From: Rahnella aceris
Lineage (GTDB): Bacteria; Pseudomonadota; Gammaproteobacteria; Enterobacterales; Enterobacteriaceae
Reading direction: 5' to 3'
Assembly: GCF_011684115.1 (NCBI RefSeq)
Contig: NZ_JAADJV010000002.1
Span: forward strand, 185,209-249,208
Length of the DNA stretch: 64,000 nt
Shown: positions 46,624 to 58,900 of the stretch, piece by piece
How positions within the stretch are numbered: the stretch's first letter is position 1
Layout of the letters: the number at the start of each line of letters is the position of its first letter
Notes under the pieces: model-generated
The model's database searches: none
What the model saw: the letters and a program-made list of their open reading frames with translations, nothing else
What the model was told of the DNA's origin: nothing
Position numbers and translations under genes: made by a program

Positions 46624-47025
46624 TCAGTACTGATTGTTTTTGAGGGCTGTAACAACCACTTCGTTGGCGGGAGGGAATTCCTCCTCTTTCAAATCGGCCT
46701 GCGCAACCCAGCGCTTCGGCTGCCCTTCTTTGCCATACGGCTCGCCCTGCCAGTCTTCCACCAGGAAAAAATAGAGTGTAATGATGCGATCCGGGAATCG
46801 GTGCTCCAATGTTTTCAGCAGCACAGGAGATTTAGCATCAATGCCGACCTCTTCCTGTAATTCGCGAATAACAGCCTGTTCAGGTGTTTCACCCGCTTCA
46901 ATCTTACCGCCCGGAAACTCCCAGAACCCCGCCATATGTGACGATGCATCGCGTTGAGTGATAAAGATTTCTTTGCTGGCATTCCGGATAATGCCCGCTG
47001 CGATATTAAGTTGTTTAAGCGCCAC
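46624..47025 (-). CDS. mutT: 8-oxo-dGTP diphosphatase MutT
   Basis: Hydrolyses 8-oxo-dGTP and 8-oxo-GTP, preventing A:T to C:G transversions. 133 aa (E. coli 129). The Nudix box is complete from GGKIEAGETPEQAVIRELQE to EVGI (about residues 39-61). The start is a GTG in either case: 47025 is taken because AGGTGG lies five bases upstream and the length then fits; GTG 47034 (three codons longer) is the alternative. Downstream of secA as in E. coli, but a terminator at 47078-47108 stands between them. Confidence 0.93.
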   Translation of the reverse strand: MALKQLNIAAGIIRNASKEIFITQRDASSHMAGFWEFPGGKIEAGETPEQAVIRELQEEVGIDAKSPVLLKTLEHRFPDRIITLYFFLVEDWQGEPYGKEGQPKRWVAQADLKEEEFPPANEVVVTALKNNQY

Positions 47026-47077
47026 AGTTTCCACCTATCCGCTGACTGCAATGACTGTCTTTATGGGGACTTTTTAG

Positions 47078-47108
47078 ACAAAAATAAAGGCGGCAATTAC
47101 GCCGCCTT
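47078..47108 (-). terminator. Rho-independent terminator of secA
   Basis: On the minus strand AAGGCGGC-GTAATT-GCCGCCTT (47087-47108) is followed by TATTTTTGT. It lies 31 bp after the secA stop; some read-through to mutT is likely. Confidence 0.88.
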
Positions 47109-47139
47109 CAAGATTAACACGATGACTTAGCCGGAGATC

Positions 47140-49857
47140 TTACTTTTGCAGGCGGCCATGGCATTGTTTGTATTTTTTACCAGAACCGCACGGGCAGAGA
47201 TCATTACGACCCACTTTGCGATCACCAGAAGAAGCAAGACGTGCAGCTTCGGCTACTTCGATTTCTTGCTGATCCTGATGGCTAAGCTGCTGCTGACGAG
47301 CCAGACGTTCAGCTTCTTCACGACGCTGAATTTCCATCGCTTCAACTTCTTCAGGCATACGAACCTGAACTTTGCTTAGTACGCTGACCACTTCATATTT
47401 CAGAGATTCCAGCATGGCAGCAAACATCGCGAAGGATTCGCGTTTGTATTCCTGCTTAGGATCCTTTTGAGCGTAACCACGTAAATGGATGCCCTGACGC
47501 AGGTAATCCATTGCCGCCAGATGTTCTTTCCACAGAGAATCCAGCGTTTGCAACATCACGCCTTTCTCAAAATTGCGCATCATTTCAGCGCCAACCACTT
47601 CTTCTTTACGGGCATAAGATTCTTTCGCGATTTCCATGATACGTTCGCGCAGGGTTTCTTCATGCAATTCCGGCTCTTTGTCCAGCCATTCTGCAATCGG
47701 CATTTCCAGCTCGAAGTCTTTTTTCAGACGTTCTTCCAAACCCTGTACATCCCACATTTCTTCCAGAGACTGTGGCGGAATGTAGCTGTCGATGGTCGCC
47801 TTGAACACGTCTTCACGGATGCTGGCGATGGTTTCGCTCACATCAGACACGTCCAGCAATTCGTTACGCTGGCTGTAGATCGCACGACGCTGATCGCTTG
47901 CCACATCATCGTATTCCAGCAGTTGCTTACGGATATCGAAGTTACGGCTTTCGACTTTACGCTGCGCATTGGCAATCGCTTTGGTCACCCATGGATGCTC
48001 AATCGCTTCGCCCGGTTTCATACCCAGTTTACGCATCATGCTTGATACACGGTCAGAGGCGAAAATACGCATCAGTGCATCTTCCATAGACAGGTAGAAG
48101 CGGGATGAACCGGCATCACCCTGACGACCCGCACGGCCGCGCAGCTGGTTATCAATACGACGGGATTCATGACGCTCGGTACCAATAATATGCAAACCGC
48201 CGGAAGCCAGAACCGCGTCGTGGCGAATCTGCCAGGCAGCTTTGATTTCTGCAATTTTCTCATCGGTGGCTTCTTCACCCAGGTTTTCAACTTCAACCTG
48301 CCAGCTGCCGCCCAGCACGATATCGGTACCACGACCCGCCATGTTAGTAGCGATGGTCACTGCGCTTGGCTGGCCTGCCTGCGCGACGATATCCGCTTCT
48401 TTAGCGTGGAATTTGGCGTTCAGAACGCTGTGCGCAATGCCTGCTTTGGTCAGTTCGTTAGAAACAACTTCTGATTTTTCGATGGAAATAGTACCGACCA
48501 GAACCGGCTGGCCTTTGGCAGTACACTGACGGATATCTTCGATAATCGCGCCAATCTTTTCCATTTCAGTCATGTACACCAGGTCGGCCATATCTTTACG
48601 CACCATAGGGCGGTTAGTTGGCACAACAATGGTATCCAGCTTGTAGATAGAGCTGAATTCGAACGCTTCGGTGTCCGCAGTACCGGTCATGCCAGCCAGT
48701 TTTTCGTACAAACGGAAGTAGTTCTGGAAAGTAATGGAAGCCAGTGTCTGGTTTTCGTTCTGAATATCCACGCCTTCTTTGGCTTCAACCGCCTGATGCA
48801 GACCGTCTGACCAGCGACGACCTTGCATGGTACGACCGGTGTGTTCGTCAACGATGATAACTTCGCCGTCTTTGACGATGTAATCGACATCGCGGGTGAA
48901 CAGGACGTGCGCGCGCAGTGCTGCGGTCACGTGATGCATCAGCATGATGTTAGTCGGGGAATACAGAGATTCACCTTCTTCCATAATACCGGCTTCAACC
49001 AACAATTCCTCGATCAGGACCAGACCACGTTCAGTCAGGTGAACCTGACGTGATTTCTCATCAACAGAGAAGTGGCCTTCCCCCTGGAAGGAATCGGAAT
49101 CTTCTTTTTCCTGGCGGATCAGTTTAGGGATCAGTTTATCCACACGCGTATACATTTCTGAGCTGTCTTCGGCCGGACCGGAGATAATCAGCGGTGTACG
49201 TGCTTCATCGATCAGGATGGAGTCAACCTCATCCACCAGCGCGTAGTGAAGTTTACGTTGCACGCGTTCTTCAGGGCTGAATGCCATGTTGTCACGCAGA
49301 TAGTCAAAACCGTATTCGTTGTTTGTGCCGTAAGTGATATCAGCAGCGTAAGCAGCACGCTTAGCCGGAGAAGGCATGCCTGGCAAGTTGATTCCGATGC
49401 TCAGGCCAAGGAATTCAAACAGCGGACGGTTATTTTCGGCGTCACGCTGTGCCAGGTAATCGTTGACAGTGACGACGTGAACGCCCTTTCCGCTCAATGC
49501 GTTCAGGTAAGCGGGCAGGGTTGCGGTTAACGTTTTACCTTCACCGGTACGCATTTCCGCGATGCAGCGCTCGTTCAGTACCATACCGCCGAGTAACTGC
49601 ACGTCAAAGTGACGCATCCCGAAGACACGTTTACTGGATTCACGCACCACAGCAAAAGCTTCCGGGATCAGGTTTTCCAGCACTTCACCTTTCGCCAGAC
49701 GCTCACGGAACTCATTGGTTTTCGCCTGCAGTTGCTCATCAGTCAGTTTTTGGATTTCAGGTTCCATGCGGTTGATCAGGTCAACCACTTTACGCATGCG
49801 GCGCAATGTGCGGTCGTTACGGCTACCAAAAACTTTGGTCAATAATTTGATTAACAT
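47140..49857 (-). CDS. secA: Preprotein translocase ATPase SecA
   Basis: Motor of the Sec pathway; pushes unfolded preproteins through SecYEG. 905 aa (E. coli 901). Walker A is in [18 protein letters not shown], Walker B in [19 protein letters not shown]; the second motor domain has [15 protein letters not shown] and [17 protein letters not shown]. The C-terminal zinc finger [19 protein letters not shown] binds SecB. ATG 49857 is used ([20 protein letters not shown]), the longer frame being upstream leader. In E. coli translation is controlled by SecM stalling just upstream; the same layout is kept here. Confidence 0.98.
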   Translation of the reverse strand: MLIKLLTKVFGSRNDRTLRRMRKVVDLINRMEPEIQKLTDEQLQAKTNEFRERLAKGEVLENLIPEAFAVVRESSKRVFGMRHFDVQLLGGMVLNERCIAEMRTGEGKTLTATLPAYLNALSGKGVHVVTVNDYLAQRDAENNRPLFEFLGLSIGINLPGMPSPAKRAAYAADITYGTNNEYGFDYLRDNMAFSPEERVQRKLHYALVDEVDSILIDEARTPLIISGPAEDSSEMYTRVDKLIPKLIRQEKEDSDSFQGEGHFSVDEKSRQVHLTERGLVLIEELLVEAGIMEEGESLYSPTNIMLMHHVTAALRAHVLFTRDVDYIVKDGEVIIVDEHTGRTMQGRRWSDGLHQAVEAKEGVDIQNENQTLASITFQNYFRLYEKLAGMTGTADTEAFEFSSIYKLDTIVVPTNRPMVRKDMADLVYMTEMEKIGAIIEDIRQCTAKGQPVLVGTISIEKSEVVSNELTKAGIAHSVLNAKFHAKEADIVAQAGQPSAVTIATNMAGRGTDIVLGGSWQVEVENLGEEATDEKIAEIKAAWQIRHDAVLASGGLHIIGTERHESRRIDNQLRGRAGRQGDAGSSRFYLSMEDALMRIFASDRVSSMMRKLGMKPGEAIEHPWVTKAIANAQRKVESRNFDIRKQLLEYDDVASDQRRAIYSQRNELLDVSDVSETIASIREDVFKATIDSYIPPQSLEEMWDVQGLEERLKKDFELEMPIAEWLDKEPELHEETLRERIMEIAKESYARKEEVVGAEMMRNFEKGVMLQTLDSLWKEHLAAMDYLRQGIHLRGYAQKDPKQEYKRESFAMFAAMLESLKYEVVSVLSKVQVRMPEEVEAMEIQRREEAERLARQQQLSHQDQQEIEVAEAARLASSGDRKVGRNDLCPCGSGKKYKQCHGRLQK

Positions 49858-49937
49858 AGTGCTTAATATCTCTTGGAGGCCACCAAATGCAGCCAATAAT
49901 TTGTTGATTTATAAATAGAGTTTAGAATTACAGTCTG

Positions 49938-50465
49938 TTAAATCAGAGAGAACGGGCCGGCACGAATGCCTTGCACCTGTGCTAACCACAGGCCGGTTTG
50001 ATGCGATGAAGCAAGAGGGAGGAATGGCTGTTGCGTCTGACGGATGATAACCGGAGGTTTTGGCTCATGGGTCAGTAAAGCATTAAGGGTAACCAGCAAC
50101 GCGAGTTGCTGAACATGCAACGGCTCAGCGGCCTGCATTTCTGCTTCCGGCTGCGCTACGGTGTAAACCACCTGCGGGGCCAAAGCAAAAGAAAGATGAC
50201 GGATGACCGTGCGTAATGCATGCTGTTGCCAGTAATCAACACCAAAAGCCGGGCGGCGATTCGCCTGGAGTAACGCAAGATTACTCAGCCCTGTACTGGC
50301 GATGTTAAGACGATTTAGACTTGAGGACGTATTAGGAACCGCTGGCAGTTCCGTTTGCGACAGGCTCGTGGACACGCCAAGGCTTGCCGCGACCATCCCC
50401 AACAGGAGATGCGGCCAAAAATACCTTCTGCCAAATTGTCGCCAACGATTTAGAATGCCAATCAC
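49938..50465 (-). CDS. secM: SecM, secretion monitor (translation-arrest leader peptide)
   Basis: Exported leader protein whose ribosome stalling opens the secA ribosome site when secretion is slow. 175 aa; the N-terminus ([28 protein letters not shown]) is a long signal as in E. coli. The C-terminal arrest motif reads [17 protein letters not shown], followed by FSLI. Compared with the E. coli motif FxxxxWIxxxxGIRAGP, the Phe is His and the Ile is Leu, while Trp, Gly, Arg and the final Pro are kept. The stop is 80 bp before the secA start. Its start lies only 26 bp from a divergent gene, so its promoter must lie within that gene or further up in lpxC. Confidence 0.93.
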   Translation of the reverse strand: MIGILNRWRQFGRRYFWPHLLLGMVAASLGVSTSLSQTELPAVPNTSSSLNRLNIASTGLSNLALLQANRRPAFGVDYWQQHALRTVIRHLSFALAPQVVYTVAQPEAEMQAAEPLHVQQLALLVTLNALLTHEPKPPVIIRQTQQPFLPLASSHQTGLWLAQVQGIRAGPFSLI

Positions 50466-50491
50466 AAGTTTACAATCCGCCGGAGCCCATC

Positions 50492-51016
50492 ATGCGCGAT
50501 AGTCGCCCACAATTATTAGATATCCTGTTCGATGATGCCTCTTCGACTGAACAAAGCCCGCTGCGTATTGTTCAACAGCGTGCTGCGGCGTTATTGAAAC
50601 TCAACCGCGCAGTGAAAGGTCTGTTACCGACGCCCATGCAACCATGGTGTCGTGTCGGTAATTATCGACAGGGAGTTTTAGTACTTGAAATAGCTAATGC
50701 CAGCTGGATGATGCGATTACGCTATGAACAACCCGCATTACTCTCTGCACTTCGAGCGCAAATTCTACCATCATTGTCATCAATCGACATCAGGATTAAT
50801 CCTTCGCTCATGGCGAAAATGGAAAATGCTTCGCAGATCGCGATTAAAAATAAAGCGATCGCTGCAGAATCTATGCCCGTCAGGCATTTAAGCGCGCAGA
50901 GTGCAGAAGAATTAAGGGGACTTGCGAGCCGTAGCCCAGAGAAACTCAGAAAGGCTTTAGAACGACTGGCTGGCCTGGCCGGAGAGAGTGCCAAATCAAC
51001 CAGTCGTAATAAGTAA
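50492..51016 (+). CDS. DUF721 / DciA-like protein
   Basis: 174 aa cytoplasmic protein. Residues 15-115 match the DUF721 pattern: LLKLNRAVKGLLPTPMQPWCRV, GVLVLEIANASWMMRLRYE and LRAQILPSLSSIDIRINPS. DciA proteins of this family are the ancestral loaders of the DnaB helicase in bacteria without DnaC; in Enterobacterales with DnaC the role is unclear, so this may be a relic or have another job. The C-terminal part (120-174) is Lys/Arg/Ser-rich. ATG 50492 has GGAG seven bases upstream; an open frame extends 36 codons further but would cover the secM start. It is divergent from secM and converges on lpxC with 15 bp between stops. Confidence 0.82.
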   Translation: MRDSRPQLLDILFDDASSTEQSPLRIVQQRAAALLKLNRAVKGLLPTPMQPWCRVGNYRQGVLVLEIANASWMMRLRYEQPALLSALRAQILPSLSSIDIRINPSLMAKMENASQIAIKNKAIAAESMPVRHLSAQSAEELRGLASRSPEKLRKALERLAGLAGESAKSTSRNK

Positions 51017-51031
51017 TACCAAAAGTACCGA

Positions 51032-51985
<954 letters not shown>

Positions 51986-52048
51986 CTAAGCATACCTTAA
52001 GGTCGGCGGGACAGTTTAGCACAAAGAGCGGAGATCCTACAATTCGGA

Positions 52049-53203
52049 CTAGTCTGCCTGCTTACGCAGGAAGGCCGGGATGTCCAGATAGTCGGGCTCT
52101 TTATTAGATTGCGCGCTTTGATCATTCACCACTTTCGCCGCGGGTTTCGTTTCCTGCGGCAACGGAGACATCCCGTGCTGCTGGTAACGATGATCCATGA
52201 CTGGCTGGCTGGCCGGTTTGTTGGTCACCAGAGTGATCTCAGGACGTTTGTCCATGCCGATACCCGTTGCAACAACGGTCACACGCAATTCGTCGTTCAT
52301 TTCCGGATCAAGAGACGTACCGATAACGACGGTTGCGTTGTCTGATGCGAAAGCACGAATGGTGTTACCCACGGTTTCGAACTCATCCAGACGCAGGTCG
52401 AAGCCCGCAGTAATGTTGACCAGAACGCCGCGCGCGCCGGACAAATCGATGTCTTCCAGCAGCGGGCTGGAAATCGCCATTTCAGCGGCTTCTTCAGCAC
52501 GGTCTTCGCCACATGCCACACCGGAGCCCATCATGGCATAACCCATTTCGGACATAACTGTGCGCACGTCAGCGAAGTCGACGTTCATCAGACCTGGACG
52601 GGTGATCAGTTCAGCGATACCCTGCACCGCACCTTTCAGCACGTCGTTGGCCGCACCGAAGGCGTCCAGCAGAGAGATACCACGGCCCAGAACTTTTAAA
52701 AGCTTGTCGTTCGGGATAGTGATCAGGGAGTCCACATGTTTGGACAATTCAGCAATACCCTGCTCCGCGAATGCCATGCGCTTTTTGCCTTCGAAGTTGA
52801 AAGGCTTAGTCACAACAGCAACGGTCAGAATACCTAAATCTTTTGCTACTTCAGCAACCACTGGCGCTGCACCGGTCCCGGTACCGCCACCCATGCCCGC
52901 TGCGATAAAGACCATGTCAGCACCTTCAAGCGCAGCGCGCAGGGCTTCACGATCTTCTTCTGCAGAATTGCGACCCACTTCCGGGTTCGCACCAGCTCCC
53001 AGACCTTTGGTAATACCGCTACCGATCTGAATCGTCTGGCCTACTGCCGTTTTACGTAACGCCTGAGCGTCTGTGTTAACGGCAAAGAATTCAACACCTT
53101 CGATGCGCTCACGCACCATGTGTTCGACAGCATTACCGCCGCCACCACCGACGCCGATGACTTTAATCACCGCGTCATTGGTCAGTTCCATAGGTTCAAA
53201 CAT
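52049..53203 (-). CDS. ftsZ: Cell division GTPase FtsZ
   Basis: Tubulin-like GTPase that forms the division ring. 384 aa (E. coli 383). G-box [18 protein letters not shown] (about 97-114), the N-terminal [18 protein letters not shown], the T7 loop [13 protein letters not shown] and the C-terminal FtsA/ZipA-binding peptide [14 protein letters not shown] are intact. It is 71 bp after ftsA. Promoters of E. coli ftsZ lie inside ftsQ and ftsA; I did not try to place them here. Confidence 0.98.
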   Translation of the reverse strand: MFEPMELTNDAVIKVIGVGGGGGNAVEHMVRERIEGVEFFAVNTDAQALRKTAVGQTIQIGSGITKGLGAGANPEVGRNSAEEDREALRAALEGADMVFIAAGMGGGTGTGAAPVVAEVAKDLGILTVAVVTKPFNFEGKKRMAFAEQGIAELSKHVDSLITIPNDKLLKVLGRGISLLDAFGAANDVLKGAVQGIAELITRPGLMNVDFADVRTVMSEMGYAMMGSGVACGEDRAEEAAEMAISSPLLEDIDLSGARGVLVNITAGFDLRLDEFETVGNTIRAFASDNATVVIGTSLDPEMNDELRVTVVATGIGMDKRPEITLVTNKPASQPVMDHRYQQHGMSPLPQETKPAAKVVNDQSAQSNKEPDYLDIPAFLRKQAD

Positions 53204-53274
53204 AGTTTCTCTCCGTTTTGTGCCTGTCGCGTCGGGATCAAAAACCTTAACAGCATGATCCCGTTGTTAAAACA

Positions 53275-54531
53275 TTAGAACTCTTTTCTCAGCCAGCTGT
53301 TGATTCGTTTGAACCAGTTGCCCACTGAGGCACGTTTTTCTACTTCGGCCTCACCGCTCAGGTGAGACTCCTTCCCGTAGTGCAGCAGCCCTACAGCCGT
53401 TGAGTAGTAAGGTTCCTGCGCATAATCCGTCAGCCCGGTGATGTTCAGGGGTTGCCCGATACGCACCTGGGTATGGAATACCCGCTGCGCACAAGCTGCC
53501 AGACCATCAATTTGTGCTGCACCGCCTGTCAGAACAATGCCGGCGGCCAGATGATGTTTTACGCCTTGCTGACGTAACTGCTCCTGCAATTGCAAAATTT
53601 CATCGTTCACTAAATTCAGCAATTCTGTGTAACGAGGCTCGATAACTTCAGCCAGTGTCTGACGCTGCAGACTGCGTGGTGGACGCCCACCGACGCTCGG
53701 CACTTCGACGTTTTCGTCTTTGCCGACAATTGAACCTAATGCACAACCGTGGCGAACCTTGATCGCTTCGGCATCGGTCGGTGGCGTTCCAAACGCATAA
53801 GCGATGTCGCTGGTGACCACATTCCCTGCATAAGGGATTACCTTAGTATGACGTAGTGCGCCGCCGGTATAAACCGCGATATCCATGGTTCCACCACCAA
53901 TATCAACGACACAAACACCTAATTCACGTTCATCTTCCGTCAGAACGGCATAACTGGCTGCCAGACCGGCAAAAATAAGCTGGTCGACTTTTAAGCCACA
54001 GCGTTCTACCGCTTTCACAATGTTCTTCGCCATATCGTTATGGCAGGTAATCAGGTGAACTTTAGCCTGCATACGCACGCCGGAAAGTCCGACCGGGTTT
54101 TTAATCCCTTCCTGATAATCAATGGCATATTCCTGAGGGATCACATGCAGAACCCGATGCTCATCACGTACGCGTACCGACTTAGCGGTATGCACCACGT
54201 TCTCTACATCTTCCTGCGTGACTTCCTCTTCTGAAATAGGAACCATCCCTATTTCATTCTGACAACTGATATGTTTACCAGACAAAGCAAGGTAAACAGA
54301 GGAAATTTGGCAATCCGCCATCAATTCAGCCTGATCGATGGCGCGCTGTACGCATTTCACCACCGATTCCAGGTCATTCACGCCACCCTTGTCCATGCCA
54401 CGGGATGGGCAACTGCCCACGCCAATAATATTGACCATGCCATCGGGCAGAACTTCCCCCACCAATGCGGCGACCTTTGCCGTACCGATCTCCAGCCCAA
54501 CTACCAGTTTTCTGTCCGTCGACTTGATCAT
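53275..54531 (-). CDS. ftsA: Cell division protein FtsA
   Basis: Actin-like membrane anchor of the Z-ring. 418 aa. Phosphate-1 loop [16 protein letters not shown], phosphate-2 [17 protein letters not shown] and the adenosine motif [12 protein letters not shown] are visible, as is the C-terminal amphipathic membrane helix ([15 protein letters not shown]). The start ATG overlaps the ftsQ stop by 4 bp (ATGA). Confidence 0.97.
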   Translation of the reverse strand: MIKSTDRKLVVGLEIGTAKVAALVGEVLPDGMVNIIGVGSCPSRGMDKGGVNDLESVVKCVQRAIDQAELMADCQISSVYLALSGKHISCQNEIGMVPISEEEVTQEDVENVVHTAKSVRVRDEHRVLHVIPQEYAIDYQEGIKNPVGLSGVRMQAKVHLITCHNDMAKNIVKAVERCGLKVDQLIFAGLAASYAVLTEDERELGVCVVDIGGGTMDIAVYTGGALRHTKVIPYAGNVVTSDIAYAFGTPPTDAEAIKVRHGCALGSIVGKDENVEVPSVGGRPPRSLQRQTLAEVIEPRYTELLNLVNDEILQLQEQLRQQGVKHHLAAGIVLTGGAAQIDGLAACAQRVFHTQVRIGQPLNITGLTDYAQEPYYSTAVGLLHYGKESHLSGEAEVEKRASVGNWFKRINSWLRKEF

Positions 54532-55364
54532 TGTTGTTTAGCCTGTGCCTGATTCTGTTGCTGATTACTGTTTTGCTGGTCAATAAACTCTGGTGCCCAA
54601 CCTACTGACGCACCGCTGTCATAACGTAAATCGACATAAGTGATGCGTTTTTTATCGGCTTCAGCCTGTTGCTGGAATCGCGGGTAAAGCTCGATAAAAC
54701 GTTGTAAACGCCCCATCCGGTCATCTCTCCCCAATTCCAGCCGGACGTCATTATCCAGAGTTAACTGCCACGAGTGACGTGCACTCATTGCCACTGCTTT
54801 CAACGTGAACTTGCCGGCGGCCAGCGCCTGACTCATCGTTTGAAAGCCCTGCAAAACATCCTGTTCGCTGCCTTCCGGACCGTAAAGCAACGGCATTTTT
54901 TGTTTGACCACACGCTCGGCGGGTATGCTGAAAGATTTGCCATCGGCATCAACCATATGCAAATCATTCCAGTGTGCGACCGGCACATACTCCACGAGAT
55001 GTATCTTCAGTTCATTCGGCCATTGCTTACGTACGCTGACCTGTTTTATCCAGGGTAAACGCTCAATCTGCTGCTGAATGACGTTTACATCCTGCGTCAT
55101 GAACGTTCCCGGTGCCCCTAAGGACAGAATCGCCTGACGAATATCATCGTTGGTCGTGTAATGCCGCTCCCCGGTGACAACTAACTGGGACAACGGCAAT
55201 CGGTTTGCATCCTGCATCCAGCCGACAACGGCCCACGCACTCCATAAAATCGTTCCTACCACCAACAGCAGAAACACGATCCCTGCCAGCTGGCCACCGT
55301 TACTGCGACGGCCGTTGCTCTCGGCCGTCTCACGCTCTCGGGTATTCAGGGCGGCTTGAGACAT
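54528..55364 (-). CDS. ftsQ: Cell division protein FtsQ
   Basis: Bitopic inner-membrane protein linking FtsA/FtsZ with FtsB-FtsL and the septal synthases. 278 aa: cytoplasmic tail (1-26), one span (about 27-48), POTRA domain beginning [25 protein letters not shown], then the beta domain ([19 protein letters not shown] ... [14 protein letters not shown]). The Gln-rich tail is longer than needed and variable. One base separates it from the ddlB stop (TGATATG). Confidence 0.96.
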   Translation of the reverse strand: MSQAALNTRERETAESNGRRSNGGQLAGIVFLLLVVGTILWSAWAVVGWMQDANRLPLSQLVVTGERHYTTNDDIRQAILSLGAPGTFMTQDVNVIQQQIERLPWIKQVSVRKQWPNELKIHLVEYVPVAHWNDLHMVDADGKSFSIPAERVVKQKMPLLYGPEGSEQDVLQGFQTMSQALAAGKFTLKAVAMSARHSWQLTLDNDVRLELGRDDRMGRLQRFIELYPRFQQQAEADKKRITYVDLRYDSGASVGWAPEFIDQQNSNQQQNQAQAKQQ

Positions 55365-55365
55365 A

Positions 55366-56286
55366 TCAGTCTGCCAGTTCCAGAATACGGAAAACGAGTT
55401 GCGGGAAACTCAACCCGGCGTGTTTAGCCGCCATCGGCACCAGACTGTGGCTGGTCATTCCCGGCGACGTATTCACTTCCAGTAAGTTGAAGTTGCCGTC
55501 ACCGTCCTGCATGACGTCGACACGTCCCCAGCCACTGCAATCGAGCGCCTGATAAGCCTGCAAAGCCAGTGAAGTCAACTGCTGCTCCTGCGCTTCGCTT
55601 AAACCGCTCGGGCAAAAATATTGTGTTTCATCAGACAGATATTTTGCCTGATAGTCATAAAACGTACCGGCTGGCTGGATGCGAATCGAGGGCATCACCT
55701 GGTTGCCCACGATAGCCACGGTATATTCCGGGCCACTCAGCCATTTTTCGATCAGTACGTTATCGTCATGCCTGAAGCCTTCCTGCAGGGCGGGTAACAA
55801 CTCTTTTTCCGTTGTCACTTTGCTCATCCCGACGCTGGAACCTTCACGGCTTGGTTTGACGATCACCGGCAGGCCTAATTCAGCGATTTTTGCCGCCAGA
55901 GCGCCCTGCCCTGCTTCCTCAATTTGTGAACGATGCAGTGCGACAAACGGCGTGACCGGTAACCCTAAAGCCTGCCACACCAGTTTGGTGCGGAACTTGT
56001 CCATAGTGAGCGCCGACGCCATCACGCCGCTGCCGGTATAAGGCAAACCGATTTGCTCCAGCAAACCCTGCAACGTTCCGTCTTCGCCACCGCGACCGTG
56101 AAGTGCGATAAAGACTTTGCTGTACCCTTCTTCTTTGAGAAGCGCCACATTAAACGTTTTGGTATCGATGCCGTGGGCATCAACACCGGATTCGCGTAAA
56201 CCAGCCAGCACTGCGGCGCCTGACTGTAATGACACATCGCGTTCTGCGGAAGTACCACCCAACAATACCGCTACTTTCTCAGACAT
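55366..56286 (-). CDS. ddlB: D-alanine--D-alanine ligase B
   Basis: ATP-grasp enzyme that makes the D-Ala-D-Ala dipeptide added by MurF. 306 aa, the E. coli DdlB length. [19 protein letters not shown] at the start, [35 protein letters not shown] and the metal/active-site end [12 protein letters not shown] and [15 protein letters not shown] are seen. ATG 56286 is chosen over a frame four codons longer, for its AGGTG and family start; it overlaps the murC end by 8 bp. Confidence 0.97.
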   Translation of the reverse strand: MSEKVAVLLGGTSAERDVSLQSGAAVLAGLRESGVDAHGIDTKTFNVALLKEEGYSKVFIALHGRGGEDGTLQGLLEQIGLPYTGSGVMASALTMDKFRTKLVWQALGLPVTPFVALHRSQIEEAGQGALAAKIAELGLPVIVKPSREGSSVGMSKVTTEKELLPALQEGFRHDDNVLIEKWLSGPEYTVAIVGNQVMPSIRIQPAGTFYDYQAKYLSDETQYFCPSGLSEAQEQQLTSLALQAYQALDCSGWGRVDVMQDGDGNFNLLEVNTSPGMTSHSLVPMAAKHAGLSFPQLVFRILELAD

Positions 56287-57766
56287 GATGTTCTTCACCT
56301 TTCTTTACTGGTTGCAGCTTTTGATCTGCCAATTTACGGGCCACTCTGCCGACATTACCGGCGCCCTGAACCAGAACTAAATCGTCGCCTTCGAGGATTT
56401 GCGCCAGACTTTCCGGCACCGCCTCAATATCAGAAACCAAAATCGGATCAAGCTTGCCGCGTGCGCGAATAGTGCGGCACAACGAGCGGCTGTCTGCGCC
56501 AGGGATCGGCGCTTCACCGGCCGGATACACATCCAGCATGATCAGCACATCAACCTGCGAAAGCACATTTGCGAAATCGTCGTACAGATCGCGAGTACGG
56601 GTATAACGGTGCGGCTGGAAGATCATCACCAGGCGCTTGTTTGCCCAGCCCGCACGCGCGGCTTTGATCGTCGCATCCACTTCTGTCGGATGGTGGCCGT
56701 AGTCATCGACCAGCATCGCGCTACCTGTTTTACCGTTCACATTTTCCAGCGCGTATTCGCCCAGAAAATCGAAACGACGGCCAGTACCCTGAAAACCTGC
56801 CAGCGCGCGCAAAATAGCATCGTCGCTGATATTTTCGTCCGTCGCGACGGCAACTGCGGCCGCGGCGTTCAGCGCATTGTGACGACCCGGCGCATTGAGC
56901 GTAACGCTTATCAGCGGCAAGTCCTGACGGCGCAGCGTAAAGTGACCTTGCGCGCCCACCTGACGGTAATTTTCGATAATCACATCGGCGTCTTCGCTGA
57001 AACCGTACGTCGTCATATGACGTCCTACGCGTGGGATCAGCTCACGGATAACCGGATCATCAATACACATCACTGCGCGCCCGTAGAACGGCAGGTTGTG
57101 CAGGAAATTGATGAACGTCTGCTTCAGGATTTCAAAGTCACCCTGATACGTGTCCATGTGATCCGCTTCAATGTTGGTCACGATGGCCACCATCGGTTGC
57201 AGATGCAGGAAAGACGCGTCGCTTTCGTCTGCTTCAGCGATCAGAAAGCGGCTTGACCCCAGACGCGCATGCGTACCTGCCGCTTTCACCAGTCCACCGT
57301 TTACAAAGGTCGGGTCTAGTCCGGCCTCGGCATAAATACTGGTCACCATCGCCGTGGTCGTTGTTTTACCGTGCGTACCTGCCACGGCAATACCGTGGCG
57401 AAAACGCATCAGTTCAGCGAGCATTTCTGCACGGCGGATCACCGGAATACGGGCTTCACGCGCCGCAACAATTTCCGGGTTATCGGATGAAATAGCGGTG
57501 GAAACTACCACCACACTGGCATCCAGCACGTTCTCCGGGCGGTGATTGAAATAAATCGTCGCGCCCAGCGCGGTCAGTTGCTGAGTCACCGCGTTAGGTG
57601 CTAAATCAGAACCGCTGATCTGATAGCCTTCATTGGCCAACACTTCGGCGATACCACCCATGCCGGCACCACCGATGCCAACAAAGTGAATGTGCCGGAC
57701 ACGATGCATCTCGGGCACGAAGGTACGCAGTTTCGCCAATTGTTGTGTATTCACGTTTTTATTCAC
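56279..57766 (-). CDS. murC: UDP-N-acetylmuramate--L-alanine ligase
   Basis: Adds the first amino acid of the peptidoglycan stem peptide. 495 aa (E. coli 491). Rossmann loop [20 protein letters not shown] loop [18 protein letters not shown], central [10 protein letters not shown], and [18 protein letters not shown] of the C-terminal domain with [12 protein letters not shown]. It follows murG after 66 bp. Confidence 0.97.
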   Translation of the reverse strand: MNKNVNTQQLAKLRTFVPEMHRVRHIHFVGIGGAGMGGIAEVLANEGYQISGSDLAPNAVTQQLTALGATIYFNHRPENVLDASVVVVSTAISSDNPEIVAAREARIPVIRRAEMLAELMRFRHGIAVAGTHGKTTTTAMVTSIYAEAGLDPTFVNGGLVKAAGTHARLGSSRFLIAEADESDASFLHLQPMVAIVTNIEADHMDTYQGDFEILKQTFINFLHNLPFYGRAVMCIDDPVIRELIPRVGRHMTTYGFSEDADVIIENYRQVGAQGHFTLRRQDLPLISVTLNAPGRHNALNAAAAVAVATDENISDDAILRALAGFQGTGRRFDFLGEYALENVNGKTGSAMLVDDYGHHPTEVDATIKAARAGWANKRLVMIFQPHRYTRTRDLYDDFANVLSQVDVLIMLDVYPAGEAPIPGADSRSLCRTIRARGKLDPILVSDIEAVPESLAQILEGDDLVLVQGAGNVGRVARKLADQKLQPVKKGEEHHV

Positions 57767-57832
57767 TATTTCAGGTTACTGATTAATCCGTTTCTTACGG
57801 CTGGGACCCCACACTGCGTGGCCCGTTCATTT

Positions 57833-58900
57833 TCATTTTTTGCTTGCGGCAACCACTTCAGCGGCTACACGCGCTGTCGCATCGGGGATGGCGGCGGCAC
57901 GTGCTGCCATCGCCATTTCCATCAGATGGGTTCTGTCCCATCCGGCCATCAGATCAGCGACGGCGGCGGCACTAAAATCTTTCTGTTCGATAATCTTCGC
58001 GGCACCGGCTTTTTCCAGCGGCAGCGCATTCCAGTACTGTTGACGGTCTTTATGCTGGAAAGGCACAAAAATCGCGGGTAAACCTGCGGCGGCAATTTCA
58101 CTGACCGTTAACGCACCGGAGCGGCAAACCACCACATCGGCCCAGGCATAAGCCTCTGCCATGTCATCAATGAATTCGGTCACTTTATGCTGCGTCTGAC
58201 CGGCTTTTTCATAAGCCTGATTCACTGACGCCAGAGCACCTTTACCGACCTGGTGCCACAACGTAATCTTATCGCCCATCAGCGCTGCCACTTCCGGCAT
58301 GCTCTGATTAAGGACTCGCGCGCCCTGACTGCCACCAATCACTAATACGCGGATTGGACCTTCGCGGCCGGCCAGTCGGGTTGCCGGTAATTCCAGCGCC
58401 AGCACGTCAGTACGCACCGGATTGCCAACAACGTCAGCATTTGGAAATGCCCCCGGAAACGCCTGCAATACTTTTTTGGCAATGTGCGACAACCCTTTAT
58501 TGGTCATGCCGGCAATGCCATTTTGTTCGTGTAACACCACCGGAATACCCAGTGACCAGGCAGCCAGGCCTCCGGGACCGGACACATATCCGCCCATGCC
58601 CAATACCACATCAGGCTGGAAGCGCTTCATGATGGCCTTCGCCTGACGCCACGCATGATATATGCGAACCGGTGCCGTTAGTTGCGCTTTAAGACCTTTC
58701 CCACGCAATCCGGCAATTTTAATGAAATCAATCTCGATACCATGTTTTGGAACCAAATCCGCTTCCATTCGGTCTGCTGTACCCAGCCAGCGAACTTCCC
58801 AACCTTGCGCGATAAGATGATGGGCTACTGCCAGTCCCGGGAAAACATGTCCCCCGGTACCACCTGCCATCACCATTAAACGCCGGGTATTGCCACTCAT
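57833..58900 (-). CDS. murG: UDP-N-acetylglucosamine--lipid I transferase
   Basis: Membrane-associated GT-B glycosyltransferase that turns lipid I into lipid II. 355 aa (E. coli 355). G-loops [33 protein letters not shown] and [13 protein letters not shown]; the UDP-GlcNAc site [25 protein letters not shown] is intact (positions about 240-265). The start ATG overlaps the ftsW stop by 4 bp. Confidence 0.97.
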   Translation of the reverse strand: MSGNTRRLMVMAGGTGGHVFPGLAVAHHLIAQGWEVRWLGTADRMEADLVPKHGIEIDFIKIAGLRGKGLKAQLTAPVRIYHAWRQAKAIMKRFQPDVVLGMGGYVSGPGGLAAWSLGIPVVLHEQNGIAGMTNKGLSHIAKKVLQAFPGAFPNADVVGNPVRTDVLALELPATRLAGREGPIRVLVIGGSQGARVLNQSMPEVAALMGDKITLWHQVGKGALASVNQAYEKAGQTQHKVTEFIDDMAEAYAWADVVVCRSGALTVSEIAAAGLPAIFVPFQHKDRQQYWNALPLEKAGAAKIIEQKDFSAAAVADLMAGWDRTHLMEMAMAARAAAIPDATARVAAEVVAASKK

